From assembly GCF_020782875.1 (NCBI RefSeq), contig NZ_JAJGBN010000001.1, forward strand, positions 620,001-684,000: DNA of 64,000 nt, read 5' to 3'. The notes beneath the pieces are model-generated. The model was not told the DNA's origin and made no database searches. It worked only from the letters and a program-made list of their open reading frames with translations. This DNA comes from Allomuricauda sp. M10 (lineage in GTDB: Bacteria; Bacteroidota; Bacteroidia; Flavobacteriales; Flavobacteriaceae). The translations under genes were made by a program, and so were the position numbers. Positions 33,183 through 42,219 of this stretch are shown here, piece after piece (the first letter of the stretch is position 1; every line of letters begins with the position of its first letter).

Positions 33183-34517
33183 TTATCTAAATATTTTATT
33201 TGGGAAAACCACTGGACTTTCGTGTCCGTCCTTGCCAATTGCCGCAACCCCGAAGAAGGAGTTATCCAACACAATGCCCTTCAAAACAAATTCGGTCACA
33301 TTACCCACAAATCGGGCATTGTCCCAAGTTGGGGAAGTGGTATCTCGCCAATAAATTTTATAACCAACGGCACCGTCTACCTTGCTCCAACGCAATTTGG
33401 CATTGGGCTCTACGATTCCGCCTATTTCCACCGTGGTAGGTGCGGCAGGGGCCCAAGCAATGGAGGCCAAATTGATGGCGTTTACCGCAGTCAGTTTTTT
33501 GGCATATCCAAAGTTTACGTGCTCCAACTTGTCGCCATATGCGATGCCGTCTTCCACACGGATATCCTGATGTTGCTGGGTGTAATTTTCATGGGCTTCC
33601 ATGATTCGAATACCCGCAAAACCTGCATCATTAAAAGGTCTGTGGTGACCTCCACGACCAAAACGATCCAATCGGTAGACCATCATTGGGTTCATCTCGG
33701 GCATGTATGTTTTGGTAGTGGTGTAAACATATCGAGCCAATTGACGCGAAATGCCATCTACTTCACCACCATAAAAACGGCGGGCATTTCGTTCTTGTTC
33801 GGTTTCAGTAGGAGGTACGGGTTCTGAAAAAATGCGAAAATCGACATTGCTCACCACGCCATCAACTCCTGTAATGTTTCCAATCATATCGTTGTTGAGG
33901 ATGCCCACAACGTCCCATCCTTTTTCCTTGGCATATTCGGCCAATCCTTTTCCGCCGTAAAGACCCTGCTCCTCTCCGGAAAGGCCAACATAAATGATGC
34001 TGCTTTCAAATTTATATTTGGAAAGTACTCTTGCAGCCTCAATAGTTCCGGCCATACCACTGGCATTGTCATTGGCACCGGGAGAATCGGAAGTGAAATT
34101 GGCCGGATCACTGACCCTGGAATCAATGTCTCCACTCATGATGATGTAGCGGTTGGGATATTTGGTCCCTTTCTGTACCGCAACCACGTTCACTACCCAA
34201 ACATCATGTACAATTCGGGCATTGTCACCTTTGGGTACCAAGTTTTTTTGGTAGAACACATCCAAACAGTCACTACATTCGGATGAGATTTTCTCAAATT
34301 CCGATTTGATCCATCGACGGGCAGCACCAATCCCACGAGTTTTAGAAATAGTATCGCTCAAAGTATGTCTGGTGCCGAAATTCACCAAGGTGGTCACATC
34401 TTTTTCAATCCGTTCCGCCGAAACATTGTTGATGATGTCATAAATACGAAGGTCGGTTTGGGAATAAAGCATCGGGATGCTCAGAAGAGCAACCAAAAGC
34501 ATGGAAAACTTTTTCAT
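33183..34517 (-). CDS. M28 family peptidase with C-terminal fibronectin-like domain
   Basis: 444 residues with a signal peptide (MKKFSMLLVALLSIPMLYSQ). Peptidase domain with YIIMSGDIDSR, DSPGANDNASGMAG (Asp150), and catalytic pair GLSGEEQGLYG (Glu172/Glu173). The first zinc motif usually reads GHxDS; here it is GDIDS, so the first His is Asp130. I have seen this form as a conserved feature of Bacteroidota M28 members, so it is likely active. The last 90 residues (AKLRWSKVDGAVGYKIYWRD) look like a fibronectin type III fold. Lies 3 bases from the M1 gene, same operon. Confidence 0.9.
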   Translation of the reverse strand: MKKFSMLLVALLSIPMLYSQTDLRIYDIINNVSAERIEKDVTTLVNFGTRHTLSDTISKTRGIGAARRWIKSEFEKISSECSDCLDVFYQKNLVPKGDNARIVHDVWVVNVVAVQKGTKYPNRYIIMSGDIDSRVSDPANFTSDSPGANDNASGMAGTIEAARVLSKYKFESSIIYVGLSGEEQGLYGGKGLAEYAKEKGWDVVGILNNDMIGNITGVDGVVSNVDFRIFSEPVPPTETEQERNARRFYGGEVDGISRQLARYVYTTTKTYMPEMNPMMVYRLDRFGRGGHHRPFNDAGFAGIRIMEAHENYTQQHQDIRVEDGIAYGDKLEHVNFGYAKKLTAVNAINLASIAWAPAAPTTVEIGGIVEPNAKLRWSKVDGAVGYKIYWRDTTSPTWDNARFVGNVTEFVLKGIVLDNSFFGVAAIGKDGHESPVVFPNKIFR

Positions 34518-34621
34518 TTTAGTAAGGTTTTGTTTCTTAAATGCCCAATGGATAAAGGAGCATAATTTCTTATGATTAATTGAGGTTTAGTTTTGATCCG
34601 TTGAAAGTAGAAAAAAAGGGA

Positions 34622-35806
34622 TCAACGTAAAAATGTAACTTTTACAATTTTGCCATTTGCTACTTCATAAATAGCCACAGCAGAGAATGTGGAGCCATTT
34701 GCGGTCACCGATTCCTCGTCAATAACCTTGTTCCCGATCACGATCCTATTTTTAATGGAGCAATGCAGATCAGGGGTATTTTCAAAGAAACTTCCATATT
34801 GACTTTCCATAGCGGTTTTGCCTTCAGACAAAAGCTGGTTAGGAAAAGTATACAATTTTACATTTTCCGAATAGGTGTCCAAAAAAGCATCAATGTCCCT
34901 GGCATTATAGGCATCCAGTTGTTTTTGGACAATTTTGGACGGCGAATCTTCAGCTACGAAGGCCAATCGTGTTTTACTTGAATTAACGGCAATCCGGGAG
35001 ATTTTGTTGATTTCCTCTTGATCAAAAGTTATCAAGGGTTTCCAATCCACACCATTTTTGATGTTAAAAGTCAAAAGTGATTTTTCATGACCCGTGATAA
35101 GGGTGTTTTCATTCAACCAGCTGATATCTTCCTCATTTTCATAGGTTTTTCCAATGATGCTCGTGGCGCCAGAAACCGGGTCCATGGATTTGATTTCCCA
35201 TTGTTTCTTGCTTTTGTCAATATAGCTGACAAGATCGGTGCCCGGAATTTTATGTAACGATCGCCCCACATTTTTTTGAACGATGCGATGCTTTTTATCC
35301 TTCATATTGATGACGGCCAAATCCATTCGATTTTCAACCAAAACCGTGGCCACCAAAAGATCTTTGTTTATCCAAACGTGATACCCAATCTTTAGATTGG
35401 TGATTGGGGTGGAGTCGCCAGTTTTCAGGTCGTATTCATACAATCGTTGAAGTCCATCCAAATCCAATCGAATGGCAGAAAAGGAATTTTTACCAGGAAT
35501 TTTCAATGGGGAATATTCACTGCCCGTTGGGGTGTTGGTCAACCATTTGTAAGTACTTCCTTCATTAATGTTCAATCTTTTTACATCGGTTTGGTCGTCT
35601 CTTGTCGAAGCGAACAAAACCGTATCGTCATCCCAAAAAGAAGGTTGGTTGTCATATCCGTCATTATTGGAAATGTTCTTTGGGTTGGACAGAAAAATGG
35701 CCGAATTACTAAAGGATAGGTCAAAAAGATAAATTTCGGTATTGGGTTGGGCGCATAATTGGCCTAAACCTAATAGGATTGCTGAAATGAAAATTCTGGA
35801 GGTCAT
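34622..35806 (-). CDS. Exported beta-propeller protein with C-terminal SnoaL-like domain
   Basis: 394 residues. Signal peptide (MTSRIFISAILLGLGQLCAQ), a TolB/WD40-like propeller with weak blades (about 25-285, QPSFWDDDTVLFASTRDDQT), then a SnoaL/NTF2-like domain (about 290-394: VQKQLDAYNARDIDAFLDTY, SENVKLYTFPNQLLSEGKTA, AVAIYEVANGKIVKVTFL). The union of propeller and SnoaL is uncommon. It overlaps the otsAB stop codon by ATGA, so it is translated after the trehalose enzyme, yet is exported. Role unknown; a ligand-binding or sensor function is only a guess. Confidence 0.75.
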   Translation of the reverse strand: MTSRIFISAILLGLGQLCAQPNTEIYLFDLSFSNSAIFLSNPKNISNNDGYDNQPSFWDDDTVLFASTRDDQTDVKRLNINEGSTYKWLTNTPTGSEYSPLKIPGKNSFSAIRLDLDGLQRLYEYDLKTGDSTPITNLKIGYHVWINKDLLVATVLVENRMDLAVINMKDKKHRIVQKNVGRSLHKIPGTDLVSYIDKSKKQWEIKSMDPVSGATSIIGKTYENEEDISWLNENTLITGHEKSLLTFNIKNGVDWKPLITFDQEEINKISRIAVNSSKTRLAFVAEDSPSKIVQKQLDAYNARDIDAFLDTYSENVKLYTFPNQLLSEGKTAMESQYGSFFENTPDLHCSIKNRIVIGNKVIDEESVTANGSTFSAVAIYEVANGKIVKVTFLR

Positions 35807-38013
35807 GGTTTGGCAAACCGTGTTAAAAGTTCCCGTACTCTTCTTGTATTTTCCACATGGTATCTGGCGTGGGTCTTTTTCAGCCCTACCTTAACCGTTA
35901 CCGCGGATTCGGGCAATTCTTGGAACATAAATTCATCCGTCCAATCGTCCCCAATGGCAAAGACAAAATCATATTCATCTTCACTCAGCATCCGAGTAGC
36001 GGCACGACCCTTGTTCACATTGCTGCTCTTGATTTCCAACACCTTATTGCCATTTAAAACACTAATGTCGTCATTTCCGATCAAACTTCTGAGTACCGTA
36101 TTAAGCTCGGTGGCCCGCTTTTCACCAAAATCTGGATCAGTGTTCCGATAATGCCAAGCAAGCGAATAGTTTTTCTCTTCAATAAAGGATCCCGGGGTCC
36201 GGTCCACAAAAGATTCCAGAACGGGTCTGATCTTGGCCATCCATTCGCCTTTTACCTGTTCCAGCATCTTAAATTCGTGACCTTCTTTGGAAATCCAAAC
36301 CCCGTGTTCCACGATCATGTTGTATTTTTTGGGAAGAAACCACCGCCCAAAGGTTTGCTTGTCCCTACCACTAATCAGGAACAGGGTAGTATTTTCTTGA
36401 TTTTGAAGACTATCCAACAACTCGTACAGATCTTCATCAGGGGAAGCTTTTTGGGGATCCTTGTGAAATCCGACCAAGGTTCCGTCATAATCCAAGAACA
36501 GTAATCGTTTTTTAGATTTAGCATAGTCCTGACCAATAGTATTCAAGATATCCGTTGACATTTTTTGGGAAACAAACGCTTTCCCGGTATCCCTTTTTTC
36601 GTTCAAGGCGCTCATGAATTCCTTGGCCCAGACTTCCACATTGTAGCGCTCCAATCTATTTTGAAGAAACTCGTTTCGGGAAACTTGCTCTTCCACAGGC
36701 ATATTAATAGCTCTTTTTAAAGTGTCTGCCTGTTCCTCAAAATTGTTTGGGTTGATCAATAGGGCTTCGTTCATTTCATATGCAGAACCGGCCATTTCAC
36801 TCAAGATCAAGACTCCGGTTTTATCGGTTCTCGTGGCGATATATTCTTTGGCAACCAGGTTCATACCATCCCGAAGCGGGGTCAACCAAGCTATGTCGCT
36901 GCTGGTGTAAAGGTCGATCAGGCTTTCAAATGGAAGTGAACGATAAAAGTACCAGATAGGAGTCCAATTAACTGTGGAAAGCTCTCCATTTATACGACCC
37001 ACCAACTCATCGATTTCCTTTTTGAGCAATTGGTACTGGGGCACGTTGGAACGGGAAGGAACGGCCAAAATAATCAACCTGACCTTTTCCTTGTACTCCG
37101 GATATTTGTTCAAGAAATATTCAAAGGCGTTTAAGCGCTTTGCAATTCCCTTGCTATAATCCAATCGGTCTATGGAAAGAATGAGTTTGGTGTCCGGTGC
37201 AGAGGCTTTGTGACTATCCAACCGCATTTGCAGGTCACTGCGTTCACTTTCCCTTTTTGAAGAATGCAGGATGGCCGCATCCTTGAATTTTTTATAATCG
37301 ATACCCATGGGGAAGGAATCCACTTTGATTACCCGGTTATCTTGATAAATTTCATTGAAACTGACATCAAGGCCCAAAAGTCTTCGGACCGAGCTTAAAA
37401 AATGTCGTTCGTAATCATACGTATGGAACCCGATCAAATCGGAACCCAACAAACCTTCCAATACTTCTTCCCGCCAAGGTAGCGTTCTAAAGATTTCATA
37501 GGAAGGGAAGGGGATATGTAAAAAGAAGCCAATAGTGGTGTCAGGTCTTTTTTCCCGGACCATTTGCGGAACCAACATCAATTGGTAATCGTGGACCCAA
37601 ATGGTATCGTCTTCATTTGATTTTTCAATAATGGCATCCGCGAATTTTTGGTTCACGGCTTTGTAGGTGTTCCAAAAATCGAGTTCAAATTCGGAATATT
37701 CCAAAAAATAATGGAAAAGGGGCCAAACCGTCCTGTTGCTAAATCCGAAGTAAAAACCGTCGATTTCTTCTGCATTGAGGTTGACCTTTGCACAGCCGTT
37801 TTCGGCCAATGCCTTGTCGATATCGTCTTCGAGTTCGGGAGGGGTTTCTTCATCGGTGAGCCCCGACCAACCTATCCAGAGGCCATCACTTCCACTGTGA
37901 ACAGATTTCATTCCGGTGGCCAAACCTCCTACACTTGGAATTGCATTGATGGTTCCATTGCTAATTTGTAATTGTACGGGTAGTCGATTTGAAATAATGA
38001 TAGTTTTGCCCAT
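35803..38013 (-). CDS. otsAB: Bifunctional trehalose-6-phosphate synthase/phosphatase (OtsA-OtsB fusion)
   Basis: 736 residues. N-terminal GT20 synthase domain (1-470) makes trehalose-6-phosphate from UDP-glucose and glucose-6-phosphate: IIISNRLPVQLQ, GGLATGM, GLWIGWSG, WVHDYQLMLVPQMVR and the RDGMNLVAKEY loop. C-terminal HAD phosphatase (about 500-736) removes the phosphate: nucleophile Asp508 and Asp510 in LFLDYDGTLVGF, and FAIGDDWTDEFMF. Such fusions are standard in Bacteroidota and channel the intermediate. Trehalose serves as osmolyte. Divergent from GH15 and upstream of the propeller-SnoaL gene. Confidence 0.96.
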   Translation of the reverse strand: MGKTIIISNRLPVQLQISNGTINAIPSVGGLATGMKSVHSGSDGLWIGWSGLTDEETPPELEDDIDKALAENGCAKVNLNAEEIDGFYFGFSNRTVWPLFHYFLEYSEFELDFWNTYKAVNQKFADAIIEKSNEDDTIWVHDYQLMLVPQMVREKRPDTTIGFFLHIPFPSYEIFRTLPWREEVLEGLLGSDLIGFHTYDYERHFLSSVRRLLGLDVSFNEIYQDNRVIKVDSFPMGIDYKKFKDAAILHSSKRESERSDLQMRLDSHKASAPDTKLILSIDRLDYSKGIAKRLNAFEYFLNKYPEYKEKVRLIILAVPSRSNVPQYQLLKKEIDELVGRINGELSTVNWTPIWYFYRSLPFESLIDLYTSSDIAWLTPLRDGMNLVAKEYIATRTDKTGVLILSEMAGSAYEMNEALLINPNNFEEQADTLKRAINMPVEEQVSRNEFLQNRLERYNVEVWAKEFMSALNEKRDTGKAFVSQKMSTDILNTIGQDYAKSKKRLLFLDYDGTLVGFHKDPQKASPDEDLYELLDSLQNQENTTLFLISGRDKQTFGRWFLPKKYNMIVEHGVWISKEGHEFKMLEQVKGEWMAKIRPVLESFVDRTPGSFIEEKNYSLAWHYRNTDPDFGEKRATELNTVLRSLIGNDDISVLNGNKVLEIKSSNVNKGRAATRMLSEDEYDFVFAIGDDWTDEFMFQELPESAVTVKVGLKKTHARYHVENTRRVRELLTRFAKP

Positions 38014-38115
38014 AAAAGGATGGTTTTGCCTGCTTTTCGTTTTTAGTTTCTTTAAATTTCGGGAAATTCAACCGTTTAACCAATTTGTTCTAACCCTTTT
38101 GAGAATATTTAGCCT

Positions 38116-39915
38116 ATGGATAACTTGAATTATGGAATTATCGGCAACTGCAGGAGTGCGGCATTGATCTCCAAGGAAGGTTCCTTGGATTGGTGCTGTT
38201 TGCCTGAATTTGATTCAACTTCAGTGTTCGCCAAATTGCTGGACGAGCAAAAAGGGGGCAGTTTTGAGATACTTCCAAAAGGAAACTATACCGTGGACCA
38301 ATACTATCATAAGGACACCGCTATTTTGATAACGCGGTTTGCCAATGGTGACGATGTTTTTGAGGTACATGATTTTATGCCGAGACATCATAAAATGAAC
38401 GGCAAGTATTTGGCACCGCCTGAGATCATCCGGTTTGTGAAGTATATTTCAGGTTGTCCCAAATTTTCGGTGAAGTACGATCCCAAATTGGAATATGCCA
38501 TGGGGGAGACCAAACACTTCATCAAAAGTGATTTTATTGCCAGTATTACCCATGAACAGAAGTACGACACCCTTTTTCTGTACACCTCTTTCGAAAAAGG
38601 CAAAGTATTGGAAGGAAAGGAAATCAATCTAACAGAAGATGGATACTTCCTTATTTGCTATCATGAGAAAATCCTGAAACCGACCACGGAAAAAATGGCC
38701 TTGGAGTTGGAAAGGACCAAGGTATATTGGTTGGATTGGGTGGACAAGACCCCGACCTATAAAAAGTTTAACGACCAGATTGTGAGGAGTGCCATTACCC
38801 TTAAAATGCTCACGTATGATAAAACAGGTGCCGTGTTGGCGGCAGCAACCACATCCCTGCCTGAAACTATTGGGGAGGTTCGTAATTGGGATTACCGTTT
38901 CTGTTGGATTCGGGATGCTTCCATGGTGATTAAGGTAGTATCGGAACTTGGACACAAGAATTCCGCCAAGCGCTTTCTTCAATTCATTATTGACCTGATG
39001 CCCGATAAGGATGAGAAGTTGCAGATCATGTACGGCATCAACAAAGAAAAAAACCTGACCGAGATTTCGTTGGATCATTTGGCAGGATATAAGGGATCTA
39101 AACCGGTTAGAATTGGGAATGCGGCCTACATGCAAAAGCAGAACGACATCTATGGTATTCTGATGGATGTGATCTACGAACAGATTCGCTCTTTTAGTAA
39201 CGACATTGAAAATGTGGAAGAACTGTGGAGCATCACCAAAGGGATCGTTTGGATTGTTAGCAACCACTGGCAAGAACCTGACAAGGGTATTTGGGAGTTT
39301 AGGGGAGAAGATAGGCATTTTACCTTTTCCAAAGTTTTATGCTGGGTGGCCTTGGACCGGGCTATTAAAGTGGCCAAGATGTTTAGGAAGACGCACAAGA
39401 TTGAAAAATGGACAGCCTTGGAACAACAGATCAAGGAAGACATCCACAAGAATGCCTGGAACCCTGATATCAATGCCTTTGTACAATCCTACGGTTCCCG
39501 TCATTTGGATGCTTCGGTGCTGTTGATGGAATCTTACGGGTTCATCCATGCAAGAGATCCCAAATTTGTCAATACTGTAAAGGCAATAGAGGAAGGTCTG
39601 AGCAATGATGGCCTTTTATATCGATACAAGAACGAGGATGACTTTGGATTGCCTTCATCTTCCTTTACCATTTGTACGTTTTGGTTCATCAATAGTTTGT
39701 TCAAAATTGGGGAAGAAGAGAAAGCCTTGGAGCAGTTTGAGCGGTTATTGAGCTACAGCAACCATTTGGGATTGTTCAGTGAGGATATCGATTTTAAGAC
39801 GAAAAGATTGTTGGGGAACATGCCCCAAGCCTATTCCCATTTGGCATTGATCGAATGTGCCATCAATTTTTCCCGTAAAGAAAGTGATGAACGGATTTTG
39901 GAGTCCATTAGTTAA
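38116..39915 (+). CDS. Glycoside hydrolase family 15 (glucoamylase/trehalase)
   Basis: 599 residues, cytoplasmic (no signal peptide): start MDNLNYGIIGNCRSAALISK, then GSLDWCCLPEFDSTSVFAKL typical of the bacterial GH15 N-terminal domain. Catalytic (alpha/alpha)6 barrel with EVRNWDYRFCWIRDA and GIWEFRGEDRHFTFSKVLCW, the latter bearing a catalytic Glu candidate; ending LLGNMPQAYSHLALIECAIN. In bacteria this branch acts on trehalose or alpha-glucans. It is divergent from otsAB, so a trehalase balancing synthesis is the likely role. A Rho-independent terminator follows. Confidence 0.93.
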   Translation: MDNLNYGIIGNCRSAALISKEGSLDWCCLPEFDSTSVFAKLLDEQKGGSFEILPKGNYTVDQYYHKDTAILITRFANGDDVFEVHDFMPRHHKMNGKYLAPPEIIRFVKYISGCPKFSVKYDPKLEYAMGETKHFIKSDFIASITHEQKYDTLFLYTSFEKGKVLEGKEINLTEDGYFLICYHEKILKPTTEKMALELERTKVYWLDWVDKTPTYKKFNDQIVRSAITLKMLTYDKTGAVLAAATTSLPETIGEVRNWDYRFCWIRDASMVIKVVSELGHKNSAKRFLQFIIDLMPDKDEKLQIMYGINKEKNLTEISLDHLAGYKGSKPVRIGNAAYMQKQNDIYGILMDVIYEQIRSFSNDIENVEELWSITKGIVWIVSNHWQEPDKGIWEFRGEDRHFTFSKVLCWVALDRAIKVAKMFRKTHKIEKWTALEQQIKEDIHKNAWNPDINAFVQSYGSRHLDASVLLMESYGFIHARDPKFVNTVKAIEEGLSNDGLLYRYKNEDDFGLPSSSFTICTFWFINSLFKIGEEEKALEQFERLLSYSNHLGLFSEDIDFKTKRLLGNMPQAYSHLALIECAINFSRKESDERILESIS

Positions 39916-39918
39916 ATA

Positions 39919-39945
39919 AAAAACGCCCCAATTTGAGGCGTTTTT
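39919..39945 (+). terminator. Terminator of the GH15 gene
   Basis: AAAAACGCC/GGCGTTTTT stem with a 9-base loop, four bases after the stop codon, ending in T5. The A-run on its left could also stop transcripts from the acyl-CoA dehydrogenase gene on the other strand. Confidence 0.85.
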
Positions 39946-39981
39946 CAAATCCTATGGGTTTTCATCCCAGCAAAATTTGAA

Positions 39982-41787
39982 TTAGTCAAAGGTATACCCG
40001 TTATCCGCAGCTACCTTGTCCGCAATTTGCGTTCGAAGGGCCACAACATTGGGTTGGTTCGTATACTTGGTGAAGCGTTTCAATCCCATCAACATCATGC
40101 GTTGTTCATCACCTTCTGCAAAGGAAACTACGGCTTCCTTGGCTTTTTGTTGGATGATGTCAACGGCCCTGTACAAATACAGTTTGGACATGGCTATTTG
40201 GGTTGCTTGGGCTTCTTCACCAAAGCGTTTTGCATTTTTCTCGGTACGAAGAATGGCAGATTCGGCCATATATACCTGGATCAAGATATCCGAAGCGGCC
40301 ATCAACAACATTTGATGTTCTTCCAAGTCTGGGCCAAATTTCTGCACGGCACTTCCGGCTACCATCAGGAAGACTTTTTTCAAACGGGCGATCATATCCT
40401 TTTCTTCAGCAAAAAGAGCTGAAAAATCGGGCGTGTCGAAAGAAGGGATTCCCATCAACTCTTCACCAACGGCAGTTGCCGGACCTAAAAGATCCACATG
40501 GCCTTTCATGGCTTTTTTCACCAACATACCAACGGATAACATCCGGTTAATTTCGTTGGTTCCCTCATAAATTCTTGAGATACGGGCATCTCTCCACGCT
40601 TTTTCCATAGGCGTATCGGCACTAAAGCCCATCCCCCCAAAGATCTGGATTCCTTCATCCGTGGTTTGTTGCACGTGTTCGGAAACGGCTACTTTCAAAA
40701 TGGAACATTCGATGGCGTATTCTTCCACGCCTTTAAGTTCTGCTTCTTGGTGAGTGTTACCACTGGCTTCGCGAAGGGTAATTCGATCTTCGATATTTTT
40801 GGCAGCTCTATAACAAGCCGATTCATCCACATAAGCATTCGTGGTCATATCGGCTATTTTAGCCTTGATGGCCCCAAAGTTCATGATAGGAGTCTTGAAC
40901 TGGATGCGCTCGTTGGCATATTTGGTGGCTTCGTTCACAATGCGACGTTGGGCTTCCAAACAGGCAGCAGCCAATTTAATCCTACCGATGTTAAGGGCGT
41001 TCATGGCAATCTTGAAACCATTTCCTCTTTCGGAAAGCATGTTTTCCACAGGTACTTTGGTCTCGTTGAAGAACACCTGACGAGTAGAGGAGGAGTGGAT
41101 GCCCAACTTTTTCTCTTCGTCACCCAAAGTGATGCCATTGCTAGGGTCGTTCTCCACGATGAAACCAGTAATGTTTTTATCGTCCTCGATACGGGCGAAT
41201 ACAATGAACATATTACAGAACCCTGCATTGGAGATCCACATTTTTTGTCCAGTAATGCTGTAATATTTACCATCCGCAGAAAGTACGGCCTTTGTTTTTC
41301 CAGAGTTGGCATCGGAACCTGCACCGGGTTCTGTCAAACAATAGGCGCCAAACCATTCGCCAGTGGCCAATCTAGGTACATATTTTTGTTTTTGCTCCTC
41401 AGTACCGTACAGAGTGATGGGCATGGTGCCAATCCCGGTGTGCGCCCCAAAGGCGGTACTAAAAGAACCTGTGGCCCCAGAAATGTAGTCGCAGACCAAC
41501 ATTGTGGACACGAATCCCATTCCCATACCACCGTAAGCTTCAGGAACAGCAACGCTCAAAAGTCCCAATTCCCCAGCCTTTTTCATACACTCTTCGGTGT
41601 AGGCGTAATCTTTTTTCTCAAATCGTTCCCAATGTGCCCAAAGCTCCCGGTCCACAAATTCCTTGGTGCTTTCGCGCATCATTTTTTGTTCTTCGTTGAG
41701 GTCTTCCAAGGTAAACACATCTTCGCAGTTGGTTTCCTTGACCAAGAATTGGCCACCTCTCAATATGTCTTTTTCTGTTGTTTCCAT
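39982..41787 (-). CDS. Acyl-CoA dehydrogenase, FadE-like
   Basis: 601 residues. Acyl-CoA dehydrogenase N-, middle and C-terminal domains: GLLSVAVPEAYGGMGMGFVS, YCLTEPGAGSDANSGKTKAV (FAD/acyl contact), GFCNMFIVFARIEDDKNITG, EGIQIFGGMGFSADTPMEKA and the catalytic Glu in RISRIYEGTNEINRM; then a C-terminal extension of about 170 residues as in YusJ/FadE of Bacillus (594 residues). Performs the first step of fatty-acid beta-oxidation. Last gene of the FadN-FadA-FadE-like operon. I avoid using the fadE symbol as fact; the equivalence is by order and length. Confidence 0.93.
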   Translation of the reverse strand: METTEKDILRGGQFLVKETNCEDVFTLEDLNEEQKMMRESTKEFVDRELWAHWERFEKKDYAYTEECMKKAGELGLLSVAVPEAYGGMGMGFVSTMLVCDYISGATGSFSTAFGAHTGIGTMPITLYGTEEQKQKYVPRLATGEWFGAYCLTEPGAGSDANSGKTKAVLSADGKYYSITGQKMWISNAGFCNMFIVFARIEDDKNITGFIVENDPSNGITLGDEEKKLGIHSSSTRQVFFNETKVPVENMLSERGNGFKIAMNALNIGRIKLAAACLEAQRRIVNEATKYANERIQFKTPIMNFGAIKAKIADMTTNAYVDESACYRAAKNIEDRITLREASGNTHQEAELKGVEEYAIECSILKVAVSEHVQQTTDEGIQIFGGMGFSADTPMEKAWRDARISRIYEGTNEINRMLSVGMLVKKAMKGHVDLLGPATAVGEELMGIPSFDTPDFSALFAEEKDMIARLKKVFLMVAGSAVQKFGPDLEEHQMLLMAASDILIQVYMAESAILRTEKNAKRFGEEAQATQIAMSKLYLYRAVDIIQQKAKEAVVSFAEGDEQRMMLMGLKRFTKYTNQPNVVALRTQIADKVAADNGYTFD

Positions 41788-41830
41788 TTTTATGTTGATT
41801 AAAGAAGATAGAAAATAGAGGATAGGCTTT

Positions 41831-42181
41831 TTACAACCTGTTTTGAAACACCATGGTCATCTTTTGCCATTCTTCAATCTTATCTTCAAGTTTGTTTAAA
41901 TTTTCAGTGTCAATATAGTTACGATGTTTAGCGATTAAAATTTGTGTTCCCAGTTCAAATGAAGACCCCAATGCAACATCAATAAAGTACTTAAAGGATT
42001 TATCGGTTCTTGAAGAGCCCTCTGCTATGTTGCTCGGTATTGAAACTGAACACCTGCTTATTTGGGAACTTAAATCATACCGCTCATGCACAGGGAAGTT
42101 GAGAAGTAAATCTGAAATATCATTTGCTATTTCCAATCCAAGAGACCAAATCTTCAAGTTTTTATAGTTATGTCTTTTCAT
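41831..42181 (-). CDS. Four-helix bundle protein (23S rRNA-IVP family)
   Basis: 116 residues from the ATG at 42181, placed there because the family start MKRHNYKNLKIWSLGLEIAN begins there. Signature: LNFPVHERYDLSSQISRCSV, SIPSNIAEGSSRTDKSFKYF, FIDVALGSSFELGTQILIAK and a C-terminal LNKLEDKIEEWQKMTMVFQ. Relatives are encoded inside intervening sequences of 23S rRNA genes, but many Bacteroidota carry free copies of unknown role. It sits inside a conserved beta-oxidation operon between FadA and the dehydrogenase, so it is a later insertion. Confidence 0.9.
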   Translation of the reverse strand: MKRHNYKNLKIWSLGLEIANDISDLLLNFPVHERYDLSSQISRCSVSIPSNIAEGSSRTDKSFKYFIDVALGSSFELGTQILIAKHRNYIDTENLNKLEDKIEEWQKMTMVFQNRL

Positions 42182-42219
42182 TAGGAGGAATCTCTTTTTC
42201 TCTATTCTCTTTTCGAATA

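Noticed and set aside
40666..41802. A 378-residue forward frame opposite the acyl-CoA dehydrogenase
   Set aside because: Mirror of a real gene; sequence is rich in Phe, His and Gly with no motif.
41831..42181. Evidence for a 23S rRNA gene from the IVP-like protein
   Set aside because: No rRNA sequence flanks it; the protein is a free-standing copy in a metabolic operon.
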